The notes beneath the pieces are model-generated. The model was given only the letters and a program-made list of their open reading frames with translations. It made no database searches and was not told the DNA's origin. Shown here piece by piece: positions 1 to 11,708 of a stretch of 64,000 nt of DNA; position 1 is the stretch's first letter; every line of letters begins with the position of its first letter. A program made the translations under genes and the position numbers. The stretch is from Brachypodium distachyon (lineage: Eukaryota; Streptophyta; Magnoliopsida; Poales; Poaceae), in assembly GCF_000005505.3 (NCBI RefSeq), contig NC_016131.3:15273501-15337500 (forward strand), read 5' to 3'.

Positions 1-1
1 G

Positions 2-1015
2 CCCTACACGAACCGCGTGCACCGTGTCTACCTCGACTCCTTAGAGGAGCGCGACTACGGCGACTCGTGCTTCGATGGCATCAAGAAGGAGCGCGGAGAG
101 GCCGGATCACATCCTTGGACCCTCTGACCCTAGGTCCCTAGCACCGTCCGCGTCCGTCGGATCGCCGATGATATCATCCGCGGGATTCATCTAATTCTCC
201 CCAACAGCCCTAGCAGTGACGAGGATAAACCGGGACCGCAAACGCCGGATCTCAGCGAGCTCGACTGGGAGGTGATCGTCGTCAGAGACAAACGTGCCAA
301 CGCGTACTGTAGGCCTGGCGGCAAGATCATAGTCAATACTGGATTCCTCGAATGTTTAGCCACCGATGCCGAGATTGTTACGATTCTTGCACACGAGGTA
401 GTACGGTTTTTCTTATTTATTGGCCGGACGGCGGAAGCTTTTGGGTCACAAGTCATCCATGCATGCGTTGTTTTTGTTTGTAGGTCGGACACGCCGTCGC
501 AAGGCATTGCTTGGAACTGCACGAGGTCGCCTTTGTCACTATACTACCGCACTTTACTTTAGCATCTCGCATAGTATGTTGCATTCTAAAAATGAACAGT
601 CAACTATCTTACTAGTTAATTAGCCAAGCCAGCCCAGTTTATGTCGTCCACTCATATAAATATCGTTTGGATAGAAGATGATGGTCAAAGTACAATCTCA
701 TCTTGAAGAGAAGGGGCTATGGCCTAAAAATTCTTACATTTTAAATTAAGGAGATCTATGTGCTCCCAATTTATGTCGTCCACTCATATATTGTAGGAGC
801 GAGGTAGAGGCGGATCAGATCGGAATCATGCTACTTGCTGCCGCGGGTTTCGATCCACGCGTAGCGCCCGGGGTCTACCAGAAGCTAGGAGAGATCAAAG
901 GAAACTCGGCATGGAACGATTACGCGGGGTCCCATCCTTCGGGTACGACAAGATCTCGGCTTTTATACAAAGCAAGGCGATGAAGGACGCAGTGGAACTG
1001 TACCGCAGAAAGTCG
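2..1015 (+). pseudogene. Broken OMA1-like M48 zinc metallopeptidase copy
   Basis: Members of this family are membrane-associated zinc proteases. The first piece (from base 2) reads YTNRVHRVYL and then VRVRRIADDIIRG and NAYCRPGGKIIVNTGF, as in plant M48/OMA1-like proteins. The metal motif HExxH is assembled across an intron: LAHE ends at 397, donor at 398, acceptor ends at 483, then VGHAVARH. A third piece from about 797 carries the downstream ligand motif (SEVEADQIG) and FDPRVAPGVYQKLGEI. It is broken: in-frame stops lie at 125-127 and 131-133, the segment between the two metal motifs is missing or degraded, and the frame shifts again near 985 (AMKDAVELYR continues in another frame). The 5' end lies outside the window, so start and transit peptide cannot be judged. 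A working gene with unusual splicing is possible but unlikely. Confidence 0.72.
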
Positions 1016-1099
1016 GCGCTAGGGGAGGCTCCAACTGACGTTTTGCTTTGGTGGAATTCATAGACTCACCTATTCCGAGTACACGCAATGGGACATCCA

Positions 1100-2275
1100 A
1101 TCCACGAAATAATTTGATCCATGGACGGCACCGTTGCGGTAAAGATCGTAATTCCAGAGGAATCATTACCGCAAGGCATAGAGGGGGAGGTCATAAACAC
1201 CTATACCGTAAAATCGATTTTCGACGGAATCAAAAAGTCTTAGTTCATAGTAACTTTGTCATTGAATTTTGTAGATTTGTGCCCATCGGATTTCTTTTAC
1301 CAATATACATGTGGTTGGTTGGCTACATATATGGTCTTGTTGCCGGAGCGGTGAGCTAACATTACAATTTTAAAACATCGAGAGTATTAGGGTTTCGAGG
1401 GAAACCGCACGACACACATTGGGCCGGTATTTGTATTTATAGTTTTATATTAGAGGGATTACATCGGTAACAATATATAGGTTTACTAGCAAAAGATCCG
1501 TGTGTTGCTACGGAACAACGAGAAATGTTTTAAGTTTGACGTTTCATGAACATACATGCCAAGAACGATTATCATGTGTTTATCTGCCGTGAGGCTATGA
1601 TCTGTTAACTGTCCACCCCATCTCTTTGACTCTCTCCCTCTTGGCATACGACCACGAACAGAGAAGGCACGCTGATTGACAAACCGATCCTGCCCATAAA
1701 TTCTTCGTTTGCCATCCTTTGTTCTCCTCTTCAATCAGGTCATTTTGTGGAGAAACTTTGCTCCTCAACAATGGCCTTGTTGCTCATGGTCCCGATGATT
1801 AACAATATGTAGCGAGACAAAAGTATTCTTGTGAATCAAAATAATCACCATGACAGATTGCTAATCACCACAAAACAGATCACTAAAGTAGAACAACAAA
1901 CTTATTTTTTCTGAAAGAAATCCTGCAAATCGGATGGACCTTTAAGAGATAAAGGCACCACTCTAGCTAGACTATAACAGAGTAATCCCTATATCAGATT
2001 GTTTCAATGAAGCGAAGCCAAAATTGAAGTAGAGAGATTACTAATCACTGAAGCGCAAACCAATACAACAATTTGTAACATACAAGTCATTGCAAAAGAA
2101 ATATTCCTTTCAACCAAAATAGTTCCATTCACATAGAATTGGAAGATGAATCTCTTGGCTTGCTATCTTCTCCCTTCTGGTTGCATATGCTTGTTGGCCA
2201 AACGCAATATGCTTCCCTCCACTCTATAGTTAGCGACGGTGACTGTCATCTAATATGTAATTAAAGTAACATAAA
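1100..2275. other. Intergenic, no gene seen
   Basis: AT-rich sequence with stops in all frames. The short open frames here have no recognisable motif. I see no transposon ends or structured repeats that I can support. Confidence 0.5.
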
Positions 2276-2279
2276 TTAT

Positions 2280-2925
2280 TTCTTTGGTTCTTGCGGCGCG
2301 GGGTCACTCTAACTAAAGACAACCTGCTAAAGCGAAATTGGAAGGGTAGCTCAAATTAAGTGCAGTTTCTGTCATGAGGATGAGACTATTGTACACCTCT
2401 TTTTTGGGTGTCATGTCTCTTGATTTGTATGGTCAATAGTTCAAATAGTTTCTAATCTTTTTTTCCCTCGTGATGTTTCTCATATGTTTGGGTCTTAGTT
2501 ACGAGGGGTTAATAATAGATTGAAAGCACTTATTTTGGTTGGGGTTGCAGCTTTATGTTAGGCAATTTGGCTATGCAGAAATGATCATGTTTTCAATTGC
2601 AAAAAAATAACTTCTCCTATGCATGTATTATATTCATACACAATTTGGCTCCGTACTTGGTCTATGCTACTCAAGGCAGCGGATCGCCAACTGGTTTTGA
2701 TGGCGTGCAGCAAGTTAGAGCAAGTGGTCAGGGACATTTCAGCCATCATGGGTGGCGGTCTAGTCACCGGATTAAATCTGCTTATAGTCGTTATATTTCT
2801 TTTGATGTAATAAGTTTGTGGTGTGTTACTTTGGCTGTGTGCGTCTCGGCGCAGAGACCAGAGGTGTGATACTCTTTGGTTGTATCGCTCGATATAACGT
2901 TGAGATCAATATAAATTTTCATTTT
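2280..2925 (+). mobile_element. Decayed 3' end of a plant LINE (zf-RVT tail)
   Basis: Read on the plus strand through several frames, the sequence resembles the end of a plant LINE ORF2: a block like NLLKRNWKGS, a Cys/His part (CHEDETIVHLFFGCH-like when frames are changed), then RNDHVFNC-like, a Trp-rich stretch around 2640-2680 and the QQVRASGQGHFSHHGWRSSH block at 2715-2765, where LINE proteins have a similar block. Several frameshifts and stops show it is dead. No upstream reverse transcriptase core is visible. The assignment rests on pattern memory of the zf-RVT region and is moderate. Confidence 0.5.
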
Positions 2926-2929
2926 CGAA

Positions 2930-4316
2930 AAAGTAACAGAAATTATATGATCATGTGACAATCCAGATGCCTGACCCTCAATCTGCAAGTGGTTCGCAAG
3001 TCCTCCACCGTCGCCCAGCACAAGCCGTGCCCGTCGACCCATTCCCCAAACCAAACGATATAAGGGTTTATGCCCCCGCCTTGTCCCTTATTTATCTTGT
3101 GCAATGATATCGTAATATGTTATGATTTAAGCACATGGCTAATCGCTATTAAGGTGTCGAGCAGCCCCACTCCCCTGTCTCAGTCCCTGCATCAGTTTAT
3201 CTTCCAGTGTTTCATCCAATTGGGCTTCCCTCTGGTGGCCCTAGAGCAGATTTGTGTGTCTGTCCCCCTGCATCAGGTGTGTTATTTTAGAGTAGTTCCA
3301 GCATGTACTGTATCATGAAGTCCATCTTTGTATGCGATGAGTTGGAGAAAATTAGGTACTGATCCGCTATACATACATATCTATTATAACACATAACTTC
3401 GTCTACAGCTGGCAAAAGAAAAGAGAGCCACGTGCTAAACTTCACATAATTTTGCCCCATACCCTCCCTAAAATGCTGTACAAAATTTTCAGAACCTCAA
3501 CAAGTCCTGTACTACATCCAGATCTCCAAAATTGGAATTTTGACGAGATTTTCAGACCGACAAACTCCTTTCCTAAGTTAGTTTCATCATGGTAGCAAAA
3601 TTTCATTATTTCGTTATCTGTTTTTCACAACATCTATGTGTGTTGCTTTGATGAATTTATACCATGCTGTAACCTATAGTGTCCTAAGCTTTTTATTTTA
3701 TCTTTCAATGATGCATAGTCATTTATCAACAATATTTCATATATCTGTAATATCTATGAATTTTCGATGCATCAACCACTTTTTTTATAAACGATGCATT
3801 AACCGCTTTAGTTACCTGCCTACTAAGCATCTACACTCTAAAACTGGTTTGCTGTAGTCATAACTACAAAGCATTTGTTGTTTACAGAGCATGTATACTC
3901 TGAGACTGCTTTTCTGCATCCAGGACCATCAGGCATTCCATACAGCTGCGTCCAAGATGGCCACGCTTGAGCATGTTACGGGTGTCAAGCCAGTCGACAG
4001 CAAGCAAGCAACCAAATAAACACTTTATGTTTCATCATGCACTTAGTCTTCCAGAGCTTCTTCATGACAGAATGATCCAGCAGAGAAGCAAAGTAGTGCT
4101 GATAAAAACATCAAGAATTAGAGAAAAATTACAGCCACATTTGGGTGCGTCCACGGTTTCGGCGGAATTGTTACGGACGAATTCCTCGTCAACAAAGGCC
4201 TTCGTGACCTCCTCGGTGACAATGGAGGGCTCCCAGTTCACCAATGAAGAATTAATCAAAGTTTAAGCCCACACGCACAGTCCAGACAATTAAGTCGATC
4301 GATCTCTCACTCACTC
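2930..4316. other. Intergenic and 3' flank of the aspartyl protease gene
   Basis: No credible coding sequence. AT-rich with short open frames lacking motifs. The 4060-4316 part probably includes the 3' UTR of the minus-strand protease gene, but I see no unambiguous poly(A) signal. Confidence 0.45.
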
Positions 4317-5699
4317 TCAGGCGAAGGCGGCGGTGCAGCGCTCGCGGGCGAATCCGACACGAGCGTTGGGCACGTCGAAGAGCACGCGGTGGTTCTGCTG
4401 CTGCAGGCTCCCGATGACGTTGAGCGCCGCGTTGACCCCGTCGGCCGGGGACGCCGCCATGGCCAGGCAGCTCGTCGACCCGTACGTGCTCCGGATCACC
4501 ACGTTCTCCTCCGGCAGCCTCACCTCCATCCCGCCGCCGAACACGAGCGTCACGGCCGGCCACGCCACCGTGGAGACGTTGTAGCAGGTGTCGAACCCGC
4601 CGAGCGAGGACACGGAGACCGAGGCCCCGCCGCCGCCGCGGCGGCGGAGGCTACCGGCGACGCGGCGGCGGACCTCGTCGCGCACGGCGGCGTAGGCGGG
4701 CTGGGCGAGGCGGGCGAACATGGTGCCGGAGTCGAGCACGGTGCCGGCGCCCGTGGCCGCGTCGAACGCCAGCGCGGACGGCGGGATCGGGACGCTCTTC
4801 TTCCCGATGCGGACGCCCGTCATGGCCACGTAGTACAGCGACGGGCGGTGCGGACTGGCGAGCAGCGGCGTCGTCTTCATCTTCTCCGGCGCCGGCTGGC
4901 CCTTGCGGCCGAGGGTGAGGGAGCCGGAGAAGTTGGCGGCGGACCTATAGTAGCTCGGGAGGCAGTAGGAGAAGGTCCCCTCGTAGATCCCCTTTGTCTG
5001 GGCCACGAAGCCTAGCGGGCCTCGGCCCAGCCCCAGCAGCCCCTGCGCCGGCGCCGCGCTGCCGTTGGACTTCGTCAGGCACCCGAACGTGTACCCCTTG
5101 ATAACTCCTCCGTTTGCGGTTACGGCGAGATTGTCCTGGGATAGCGTGGCGTCGAGGGAGGAATCACCGTAGGAAAGGCTGAACCCGCAGGAATTCTTTG
5201 ACTTGGCGAGTGAAGTGCAGGAGGGGTTTGGAGCTTGGGAGCAGGGCGGGGCACCGCAGGGGACGGGGCGGAACGTGGCGGAGGATGCTGGGTTGAAGGA
5301 GGGAGCTGTGGTGGGGCAGCCGTGGCAGCCGGCGCAGGGCACCCAGGCGGCGTCGTTGCTGGTGTCGACGGCGAGCAAGAGGCGCTGCGGCGGGGTGCCG
5401 AGCGATGCGCGGACCAGGTATGTCGGGGTGTGCAGCAGCTGCCGCCCCGACGCGAGCGGGGCGCCGCCGAAGCCAGAGGCTAGTGAGCTGAGGTACAGGA
5501 CTCGCGACGTGTCCCGGGAGGTCTGGGCCGCGATGAAGCTCGTCCATGACGACGATGGCGCGGCGTCGTTGTTGCTGTTCTTCACCAGAGACACCTCCAG
5601 CGTCGCCGCTGATGCCGATGCCGCCGCGACGCCCGCGAGCAGCAGCACCGCCACCGACAGGGCAGCGGCGGCGCGTATCGGGAACCAGCTCTCCGTCAT
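4317..5699 (-). CDS. Aspartyl protease, CND41/AED3-like (pepsin A1 family)
   Basis: A 460-residue single-exon protein. Residues 8-32 are hydrophobic and Ala-rich, fitting a signal peptide and secretion to the apoplast. The first catalytic motif is VDTSNDAAW (Asp112), with Ser-Asn where pepsins have Gly-Ser or Gly-Thr; this DTSN form is typical of the plant CND41/AED3-like branch. It is followed by a Cys-rich insert (PCAGCHGC) characteristic of plant atypical aspartic proteases. The second site is VLDSGTMFARL (Asp323). The flap-type Tyr lies in LSYGDSSL, and LLGLGRGPLG is conserved in the family. Proteins of this branch act in apoplastic defence or protein turnover; the exact substrate cannot be read here. 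The start is the first ATG, about 95 bp downstream of a TATA-like sequence. The gene is GC-rich, as is common for intronless grass genes. Full length for the family, no breaks. Confidence 0.93.
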   Translation of the reverse strand: MTESWFPIRAAAALSVAVLLLAGVAAASASAATLEVSLVKNSNNDAAPSSSWTSFIAAQTSRDTSRVLYLSSLASGFGGAPLASGRQLLHTPTYLVRASLGTPPQRLLLAVDTSNDAAWVPCAGCHGCPTTAPSFNPASSATFRPVPCGAPPCSQAPNPSCTSLAKSKNSCGFSLSYGDSSLDATLSQDNLAVTANGGVIKGYTFGCLTKSNGSAAPAQGLLGLGRGPLGFVAQTKGIYEGTFSYCLPSYYRSAANFSGSLTLGRKGQPAPEKMKTTPLLASPHRPSLYYVAMTGVRIGKKSVPIPPSALAFDAATGAGTVLDSGTMFARLAQPAYAAVRDEVRRRVAGSLRRRGGGGASVSVSSLGGFDTCYNVSTVAWPAVTLVFGGGMEVRLPEENVVIRSTYGSTSCLAMAASPADGVNAALNVIGSLQQQNHRVLFDVPNARVGFARERCTAAFA

Positions 5700-5794
5700 T
5701 TTTGCTTGCTCGAAGCTTGCTTCCCCTGCTTGCTAGAACTTACACCGATGAGCCTGGAAGCGGGAATGAATGTAAAAGCGAGGCCGACGGCGTG

Positions 5795-5804
5795 GCTATA
5801 TAGC
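5795..5804 (-). promoter_or_regulatory. TATA box of the aspartyl protease gene
   Basis: The minus strand reads CTATATAGCC here, about 95 bases upstream of the ATG at 5699. This spacing allows a 5' UTR of roughly 65-70 bases. The flanking sequence is GC-rich, so the AT island stands out. Confidence 0.6.
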
Positions 5805-6376
5805 ACGGAGGCGCCGCGCGGGCAGAGGAGGCAGGCACGTGAGTGAGGCCGTGACGCGCGCCGATCGAAGAAGCAAGCGGAGCAACGACGGCCAGCTAGC
5901 GCATTAGCGCTGCTGCTGCTGGATGCCCGTGCCGATCGATGGGCAATGGCGCGCCCGTGAGGGTCTGGGCGTCTGGCCCTGGACGTATTCGGCAGAATGC
6001 CTGGCCATAGTAGCTAGCCCCCACGGCGCTAGCTGGAGTGCTGGACCCGGTACGTACGACTCGTCCGTGCGTGCGGGAGGAGGTTAGCTTGCTCGTGATC
6101 TCTGTCGGCAGCCCCTCGCTCGGCCAATGGACGCCGTCCGTCCAGCGCCCGGGCGCGTCCAATGCTGACGTGCTCTGCTTTTGCTTGCTCGTCGCAGGGG
6201 AGGGTTGTCTTTGTACTTGCACGGTAAACTGCAGCTGGTAGTAGGACTGTAGGAGCATCCGGTGAACCGAGCCTATGGGCCGGCGAGTCTCTCTCTCTCC
6301 CTACAGAAGCAACACATGTTGTTCTAAAAAAAAACATGTGAGCTTGGGAAACGATCTGTGCATGGAGGCATTAGCA
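5805..6376. other. Upstream region of the aspartyl protease gene
   Basis: GC-rich to 6260, then mixed. No coding sequence on either strand that I can support. It ends at the TTA target duplication of the neighbouring transposon. Confidence 0.5.
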
Positions 6377-6717
6377 TTAGACCGTGTTCAGAAATAGCCC
6401 CTAAACAGGGCACCTAAATTTATAAATAGGGGCCAGCCTCCATAAGTAGAGGCCCAAAAACTGGTGTTTGCTTCAGCAGGAGCTCCTATTTCATAGCCCC
6501 AAATCAATTTCTCTATATTATGCCAACACATACAACATGTAGTTCATATTTCCAATGCATATAGTTTGTGCAATTAAATATTTCCAACACATATGGTTTA
6601 ACCACGTTCAAATCGAAATTCAATTTTTACGAACAATTTAAATGTACACAACAACACAAATAATTAAACAAGTGAATATCAAATACTTACATAATGGCAG
6701 CAAGGCAAATAAACAAA

Positions 6718-9700
6718 CTACTGAGCACCGTGTCGCGCCCACAAGTGCTCAACAAGATCATCTCTTAGCTGATCATGAGTATGCCTACTCTGGATACGTT
6801 TGTGTATCGCCAAGAACTTCGGTAGCACAAGTGGATCACGACCCTCGTAGTCCGCCTTTGTCAACACTTCGGTATCATCTTGATCATATTCAAAGTCCAC
6901 GTCCTCACCGCGCTCATCATCAATGATCATGTTGTGTAGGATCACACAAGCTGTCATGATGTACCAAAGAGTTTTCTTGTCCCACCATCTTGCTGGCCCT
7001 CTCACCATTACAAACCGAGCTTGTAGCACACCAAATGCTCTTTCAACATCCTTCCTCACCGCTTCTTGCACAGTTGCAAAATGCTTCTTCTTGTTCCCTT
7101 CTGGATTGCTGATGGTCTTCACAAATGTTGACCAAGAAGGGTAGATACCATCAGCAAGGTAGTATCCCATGGTGTGCTTGTTCGCATTCACCACGTACTC
7201 CAACTCCGGAGCTGTCCTTGAAGTGAACCTCTGAAACAATCGATCTCTGCAACACATTTATGTCATTCAAAGAACCTGGAAGCCCGAAAAAAGAATGCCA
7301 TATCCACAAATCTTGAGAGGCAACAGCTTCAAGAATCATCGTTGGACCATCCACAAGCCCTGTGTACTGCCCTTTGCATGTTGTTGGGCAGTTCTTCCAT
7401 CTCCAATGCATACAATCAATGGAACCAAGCATGCAGGGAACCCTCTTGCGCTATTCATAGCAATGAGCCTTTTGGTGTCTTCAACATTTGGTGCCCTCAA
7501 ATACTGATCCCCATATATCTCAACCACAGCCCTCACAAATTTCTTGAAAGTATCTAAGTATCTATCATTGTGCTTTGAGCAAGGCTCACTATCTCATCTA
7601 CAGAGTCAGCAAGAACACCAAGCATTTCTTTTCTGCCTAAAATAGTCATCATGAGCTTCCACTTCTGCCACTATGCGCAAGAACAACTCCCTCGACATCC
7701 TATATCTCCTCCTAAAGAATTTTGCATTGTATATCGGAGGATCTGCAAAGTACTGGACAATGATCCGCAAATTGGTACCATACATGTCCCTTGGAACAAC
7801 TATGCATCCTGGAACTGATCCTCGACGCTTCTTCTTCTTCGTCCTCTCATTCTCCTCCATGTCCGCAATGTCCGCAAGGAGGGCAGCAACAATCATGTAG
7901 TGGTCAGAATCCTCCTCTTCTTCTTCCCACCATCACTCAAGATCATCATCATCATCTGTGACGCCCCGTTACCTTTGACAAAGTCAGCGTAACGGAAGAA
8001 TCGCCACGTACAGAGTTGCGCCAAGATCAACTTGAGGAAAACAGTAGCATGTACAATAGACACGTTCACCGTTCGCAGACGGTGTCTTATTACAAGGACA
8101 CTCAAAATGTCTCCAAGTCTCACTACGGCAAGAGGTGCCTCTAATCTAGACGTTATTAGGCCATCTTGAACTACCCTCCTGGTGGTCTACGCAACATCAT
8201 CTTCGCCAGCGGCATCCTCATACTCATACTCCACCTCAGCATATTCATAGTAAGGACCGGACTCATCATAAGTACCGGCCTCTACCTCGTCGGGGCTCAC
8301 CGTGATCATTGGTTCTGAAAACAACATATGAAGCAAGGCTGAGTATGTATGAAAATACGTACTTCGCAAGCCGCCGGAAATCATTATGCATGAGTTAACC
8401 TTGACGACCATCAAGCCATCGGACCAAAAATAATTATATCCGAAAATAAGTTATTTCTTTTAGTATTTCGTTGAAAACCATATTTTTATTTGAAAAATCT
8501 AATGACGGCAGATTGACGTGGGATCTTACATCCTATGTTAGAGGAAAACCCACACGACGCACTTCCAAACCCGGAAGTTAGAAGTGATATCACATTTAAC
8601 TCTGATCAGAGGTGTACTGCTTTGCCCATAGCATCACTTGGTCAATCCTCGTCGGCGCACTAATCATATGCACACGACTAGACCAAGGAACCAGAACCAG
8701 CCCGTACACTACCTCTGCTTCGCCACCTTGCCTTACGTAGGCCCGCGGGTCGAGACCCCTGACCGGGAGGTCCCATCCTAGGGTGTTTGCACCTACCCGG
8801 ATACAGTCACCTTCTCACCCGGCAGAGGCAGCCACTTGGCGTGGTTCGGCTCAGCCTGTCCCAATGCAGGTCTATGGTTAGTACGGTCTGCGTCGCTTTT
8901 GAAGTAAGCGCCAGTTGGTTTGTCCTTATATGGTTTCCCTATGTAGAAGAGCTCTGACTTTCCGCCAACCCTATCCGGGTTGCTTCGAACCCTGAGCTCT
9001 CTACCCACCGAATTACACTTAAGCCGTAACCCTGTCCGGGTCGGCCTACCTAGTACCGACCATACTAGTGGATCCACCGGATCCACTTACATATTTATTT
9101 ATAAATCTTATTTTTGGGTGGCATGGAAGAATTTCAAAATAAGCCAAGTTTCATAAAATCATTTTCGAAGACATGTTCAAGGGATGCGACTTGCCTGGTA
9201 GCGCTCCGGTCAACTCGGAAACACCGTCCAGGTGTCCTACTTGTCCGGAGTCAACTCCTAATATTTAATTCATAAACATATTTGAAACTTTACTAATCGA
9301 AATTCTAATAAGTGAAAAAAAAAAGACAAGACATACATGCGACACAGTGCTCCTAAGCTAATAGCACTTAGCGTACAGATGAAAGAAAAAAAAAGCATGT
9401 GTATGTGCTGGTGGGTGTTAGCGTGTGTGTGCAATAGCAGGTAGTACACCTGTGACCCTATCCTCCAACTAGTATCGAGGTGTGAAGGAAAAAGAAAATG
9501 AAAAGTAGAAAGGGAAACAGTGCCATGTGCCCAGCAGAACACTCCCGACCAGTCTGGCCCTTCGTTTTCTTTCCTACGCACGCGCTTTGCTTCCTCCTCC
9601 CCTTTCCTTCTCTGCCTTTTTCTCTCCTGACCCGAGCGCAGCACCACGCCACCGCAGCGTCGCCTGGATATCCCTAGTCCGGCCATGCCTGGCCAAGCTG

Positions 9701-10832
9701 AGGCCAGTCCTAGACTCCTCTCTCCCTCCTGTTCTAGATCCCCAAACTAATTTCTAGAAAATTCCACCAACCTACTCCGTGACTGCAACCCTAGCTTTTG
9801 GGCTGCCATGGCCGCGGCCGTCTCCCTCGGGTCCGGCGCGGCCAACTTCATCGTCTCCGGCGACCACGACGCTTCTCCCTACGATTTCTCTAGCAGCACG
9901 CACCACTACATCGACGAGGATTGCCATGGCTTCTCGGCACGGATCAGGTGACGCGGCCGTCGCCGACGATGGCGAGGCTGCGGTCACGCCTACTCCTTCC
10001 CGGCTCGCCGGTGTTGGGACCGGCGGTCCGGCGCGTGGCCTGCTGCTAAGTATCCTAAGAAAAGCTAAGTCCATCTCTCTCTCTCACTGACAGCAAGTTT
10101 TAGCATACTAGGGAAACGAGTTCCAGTGTTGATTCTGATGACTATATGCCTGATTTGTGAGCAAAGAAAATGGTGATTACTAGTAGGTAGATGTGTTCTA
10201 CTCCCTAATAGCAAAATGACATAGTTTTCACATAGCATACACATGGGTTCTATCTTAGCTTTATAAATTACTCACTAAACATGCATTTTATTCTAATGTA
10301 ATTATACAAACAACAAGCATGCAAAGCAATTAGATTAGCACAATCACTACATCTAATTCCAGTACCTGCCCAGTTCTGCAGCAAAGAAGGCTTACACGGT
10401 GGAGATGAAAAGTGAAAGTGGCAGAGGAGGTGGAAATTGGTCGGTGGAGGTGGCTGTGGCTGGTAAAAAGGCAAACAGTAAAAGTAGGGAGAGGTATATA
10501 TAGTGCGTAGTGTTGCTGTGTTGTGATGACAGGTGTAGGGTAGGACATGGTAGCACATATGCATGGCACACACGTGCCTCTCAGCTTGCTGGAGCCAAAT
10601 GGCAAACAAGGTGTGACAAATGGCAAATATGCAATTGGGCCACCAAGGATTTCTTAACTGCTAAGTAAATGCCCAAGGGCTAAAATGTAAAACTAAAGAG
10701 ACTTGTTTGTAATTTTTGAAATATTTATTTGTAATAAAGGACATTCTATTATTTTTGTGAAATATGATGATTAATCTATATAATTTAGGTACTTGAAACC
10801 TGGGGTTTCACATCATCATCGAACAACACCAT
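6718..10832 (-). pseudogene. Harbinger (HARBI1-like) DDE transposase, interrupted
   Basis: The DDE nuclease parts are clear: GSIDCMHWRWKNCP (first Asp) near 7415-7430, then FFGLPGSLNDINVL (second Asp) near 7260-7310, then YYLADGIYPSW, and RKDVERAFGVLQ (Glu) near 7035-7070. The C-terminus ends at a TAG at 6718-6720. The N-terminal region (RYRMSRELFLRIV) is at 7680-7720. The frame changes near 7606, near 7430 and near 7250. A TGA also falls in the frame between the Asp-rich start and the EEEEED block. The probable start codon is at 10830-10832 (MVLFDD), on the far side of the inserted LTR, so the LTR cut the gene just after the first few codons. The frame breaks and the insertion together make this a pseudogene. 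Confidence 0.85.
7957..10812 (+). mobile_element. Solo LTR of a Gypsy-like retrotransposon, 2856 bp
   Basis: It begins TGTGACGCCCC and ends GGGGTTTCACA, with TG...CA ends and a 5-base terminal inverted repeat. It is flanked by the 5-bp duplication TCATC (7952-7956 and 10813-10817). The starting sequence is not repeated inside, so no second LTR or internal gag-pol is present; this fits a solo LTR left by recombination. A length near 2.9 kb and the TGTGACGCCC start resemble the long-LTR Tekay/RIRE3/RIRE8-type Gypsy families of grasses (family name from memory). A TATA-like stretch (GTATATATAG) is at about 10493-10502. The ORFs inside (for example 8793-9086 on the minus strand, or 9808-9950 on the plus strand) have no retroviral motif and are probably chance. 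Confidence 0.78.
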
Positions 10833-11708
10833 TTTTTTGAAAAATAAACCAACAACCAAGTTCATCTTCCATCTATTTCAATTTCACACAAATACACACA
10901 TCTACATCATACAACTTAGATTCAGATCAATTCATATCAAATTAATCTTCCAGCCACTTCACTTCCCCACACACACATCATACAAATTCCGTCTCACATC
11001 AAATTGAACAAAAAACAAAGACTTACGTGGCAGTGCGTAGAGAAGGGAGCACACGACTGTGGGCGCGCGGAACCCGAGAGGAGGAGACGAGCGGCGTCGG
11101 GGTGCTGGAACTGGGAGGAGGCGTCCTGGAGGAGGAGACGAGTGGCTAGGCTGGGATCCGAAGAGCAGCGGCCGGGAGGAAATGAGCGGCGGCGGCGGGA
11201 TGGGGAGGAGCTAGGCGGCTCGATTTGCCGCCGTGGCTGCACGAGGGGCGGCAGGGGTGTGGGAGGAGGAGGGAGATGCGACATGGTGGGCGGCGAGGTA
11301 GGCGGCGCTAGGAGGAGATGAGCGACAGCGGCGGAGGGACATGGTGGAGGAAGTGGCGACGCCGGGATGGGGAGTTGCTGGGCGATCGATTCGCCATCGT
11401 GGCTGCACAAGGGGAGGGGGGCAGGTGCGCGAGGAGGCGACTGGGCCGGCGGCGATGCAGGCGGCGGCGGGAATCGACCTAGGCGGGAGGGGGCGGGAGG
11501 ATTTCGCGCCAGAAAGAGAGTCGCGGGAGGGAATCGGGAGGATGGAGAGCCCCTACTTGGTCCGTGGGGATGGGGGCTTTGGGGCTAATTTGGGGGCATC
11601 CCAAAATTTTGGGACTTGTTTAGGGCTCCTGCTGGATCAAGTTTTTTGTCCTCAAGCCCCCAAATCAGGATAGGGACCTGTTCAGGGGCTTTGTTGGACA
11701 TGATCTTA

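Larger units (their letters stand above)
6380..11705 (-). mobile_element. PIF/Harbinger DNA transposon with nested LTR insertion
   Basis: The left end starts GACCGTGTTCAGAAATAGCC at 6380. The reverse complement of the right end starts GATCATGTCCAACAAAGCCC at 11705. The two ends stay similar for about 35 bases. Both are flanked by TTA (6377-6379 and 11706-11708), the 3-bp target duplication of PIF/Harbinger elements. Between them lies a HARBI1-type transposase on the minus strand. The total is 5326 bp; subtracting the inner LTR and its 5-bp duplication leaves about 2.46 kb, a normal size for an element with only the transposase ORF. I do not see the second Myb-like ORF of autonomous elements. 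The transposase is damaged, so the element could move only with outside help. Confidence 0.87.

Noticed and set aside
9808..9950. Plus-strand open frame starting MAAAVSLGSGAANFIVSGDH inside the solo LTR
   Set aside because: Could be a captured gene fragment, but it has no family motif, ends after about 48 codons and lies in LTR sequence.
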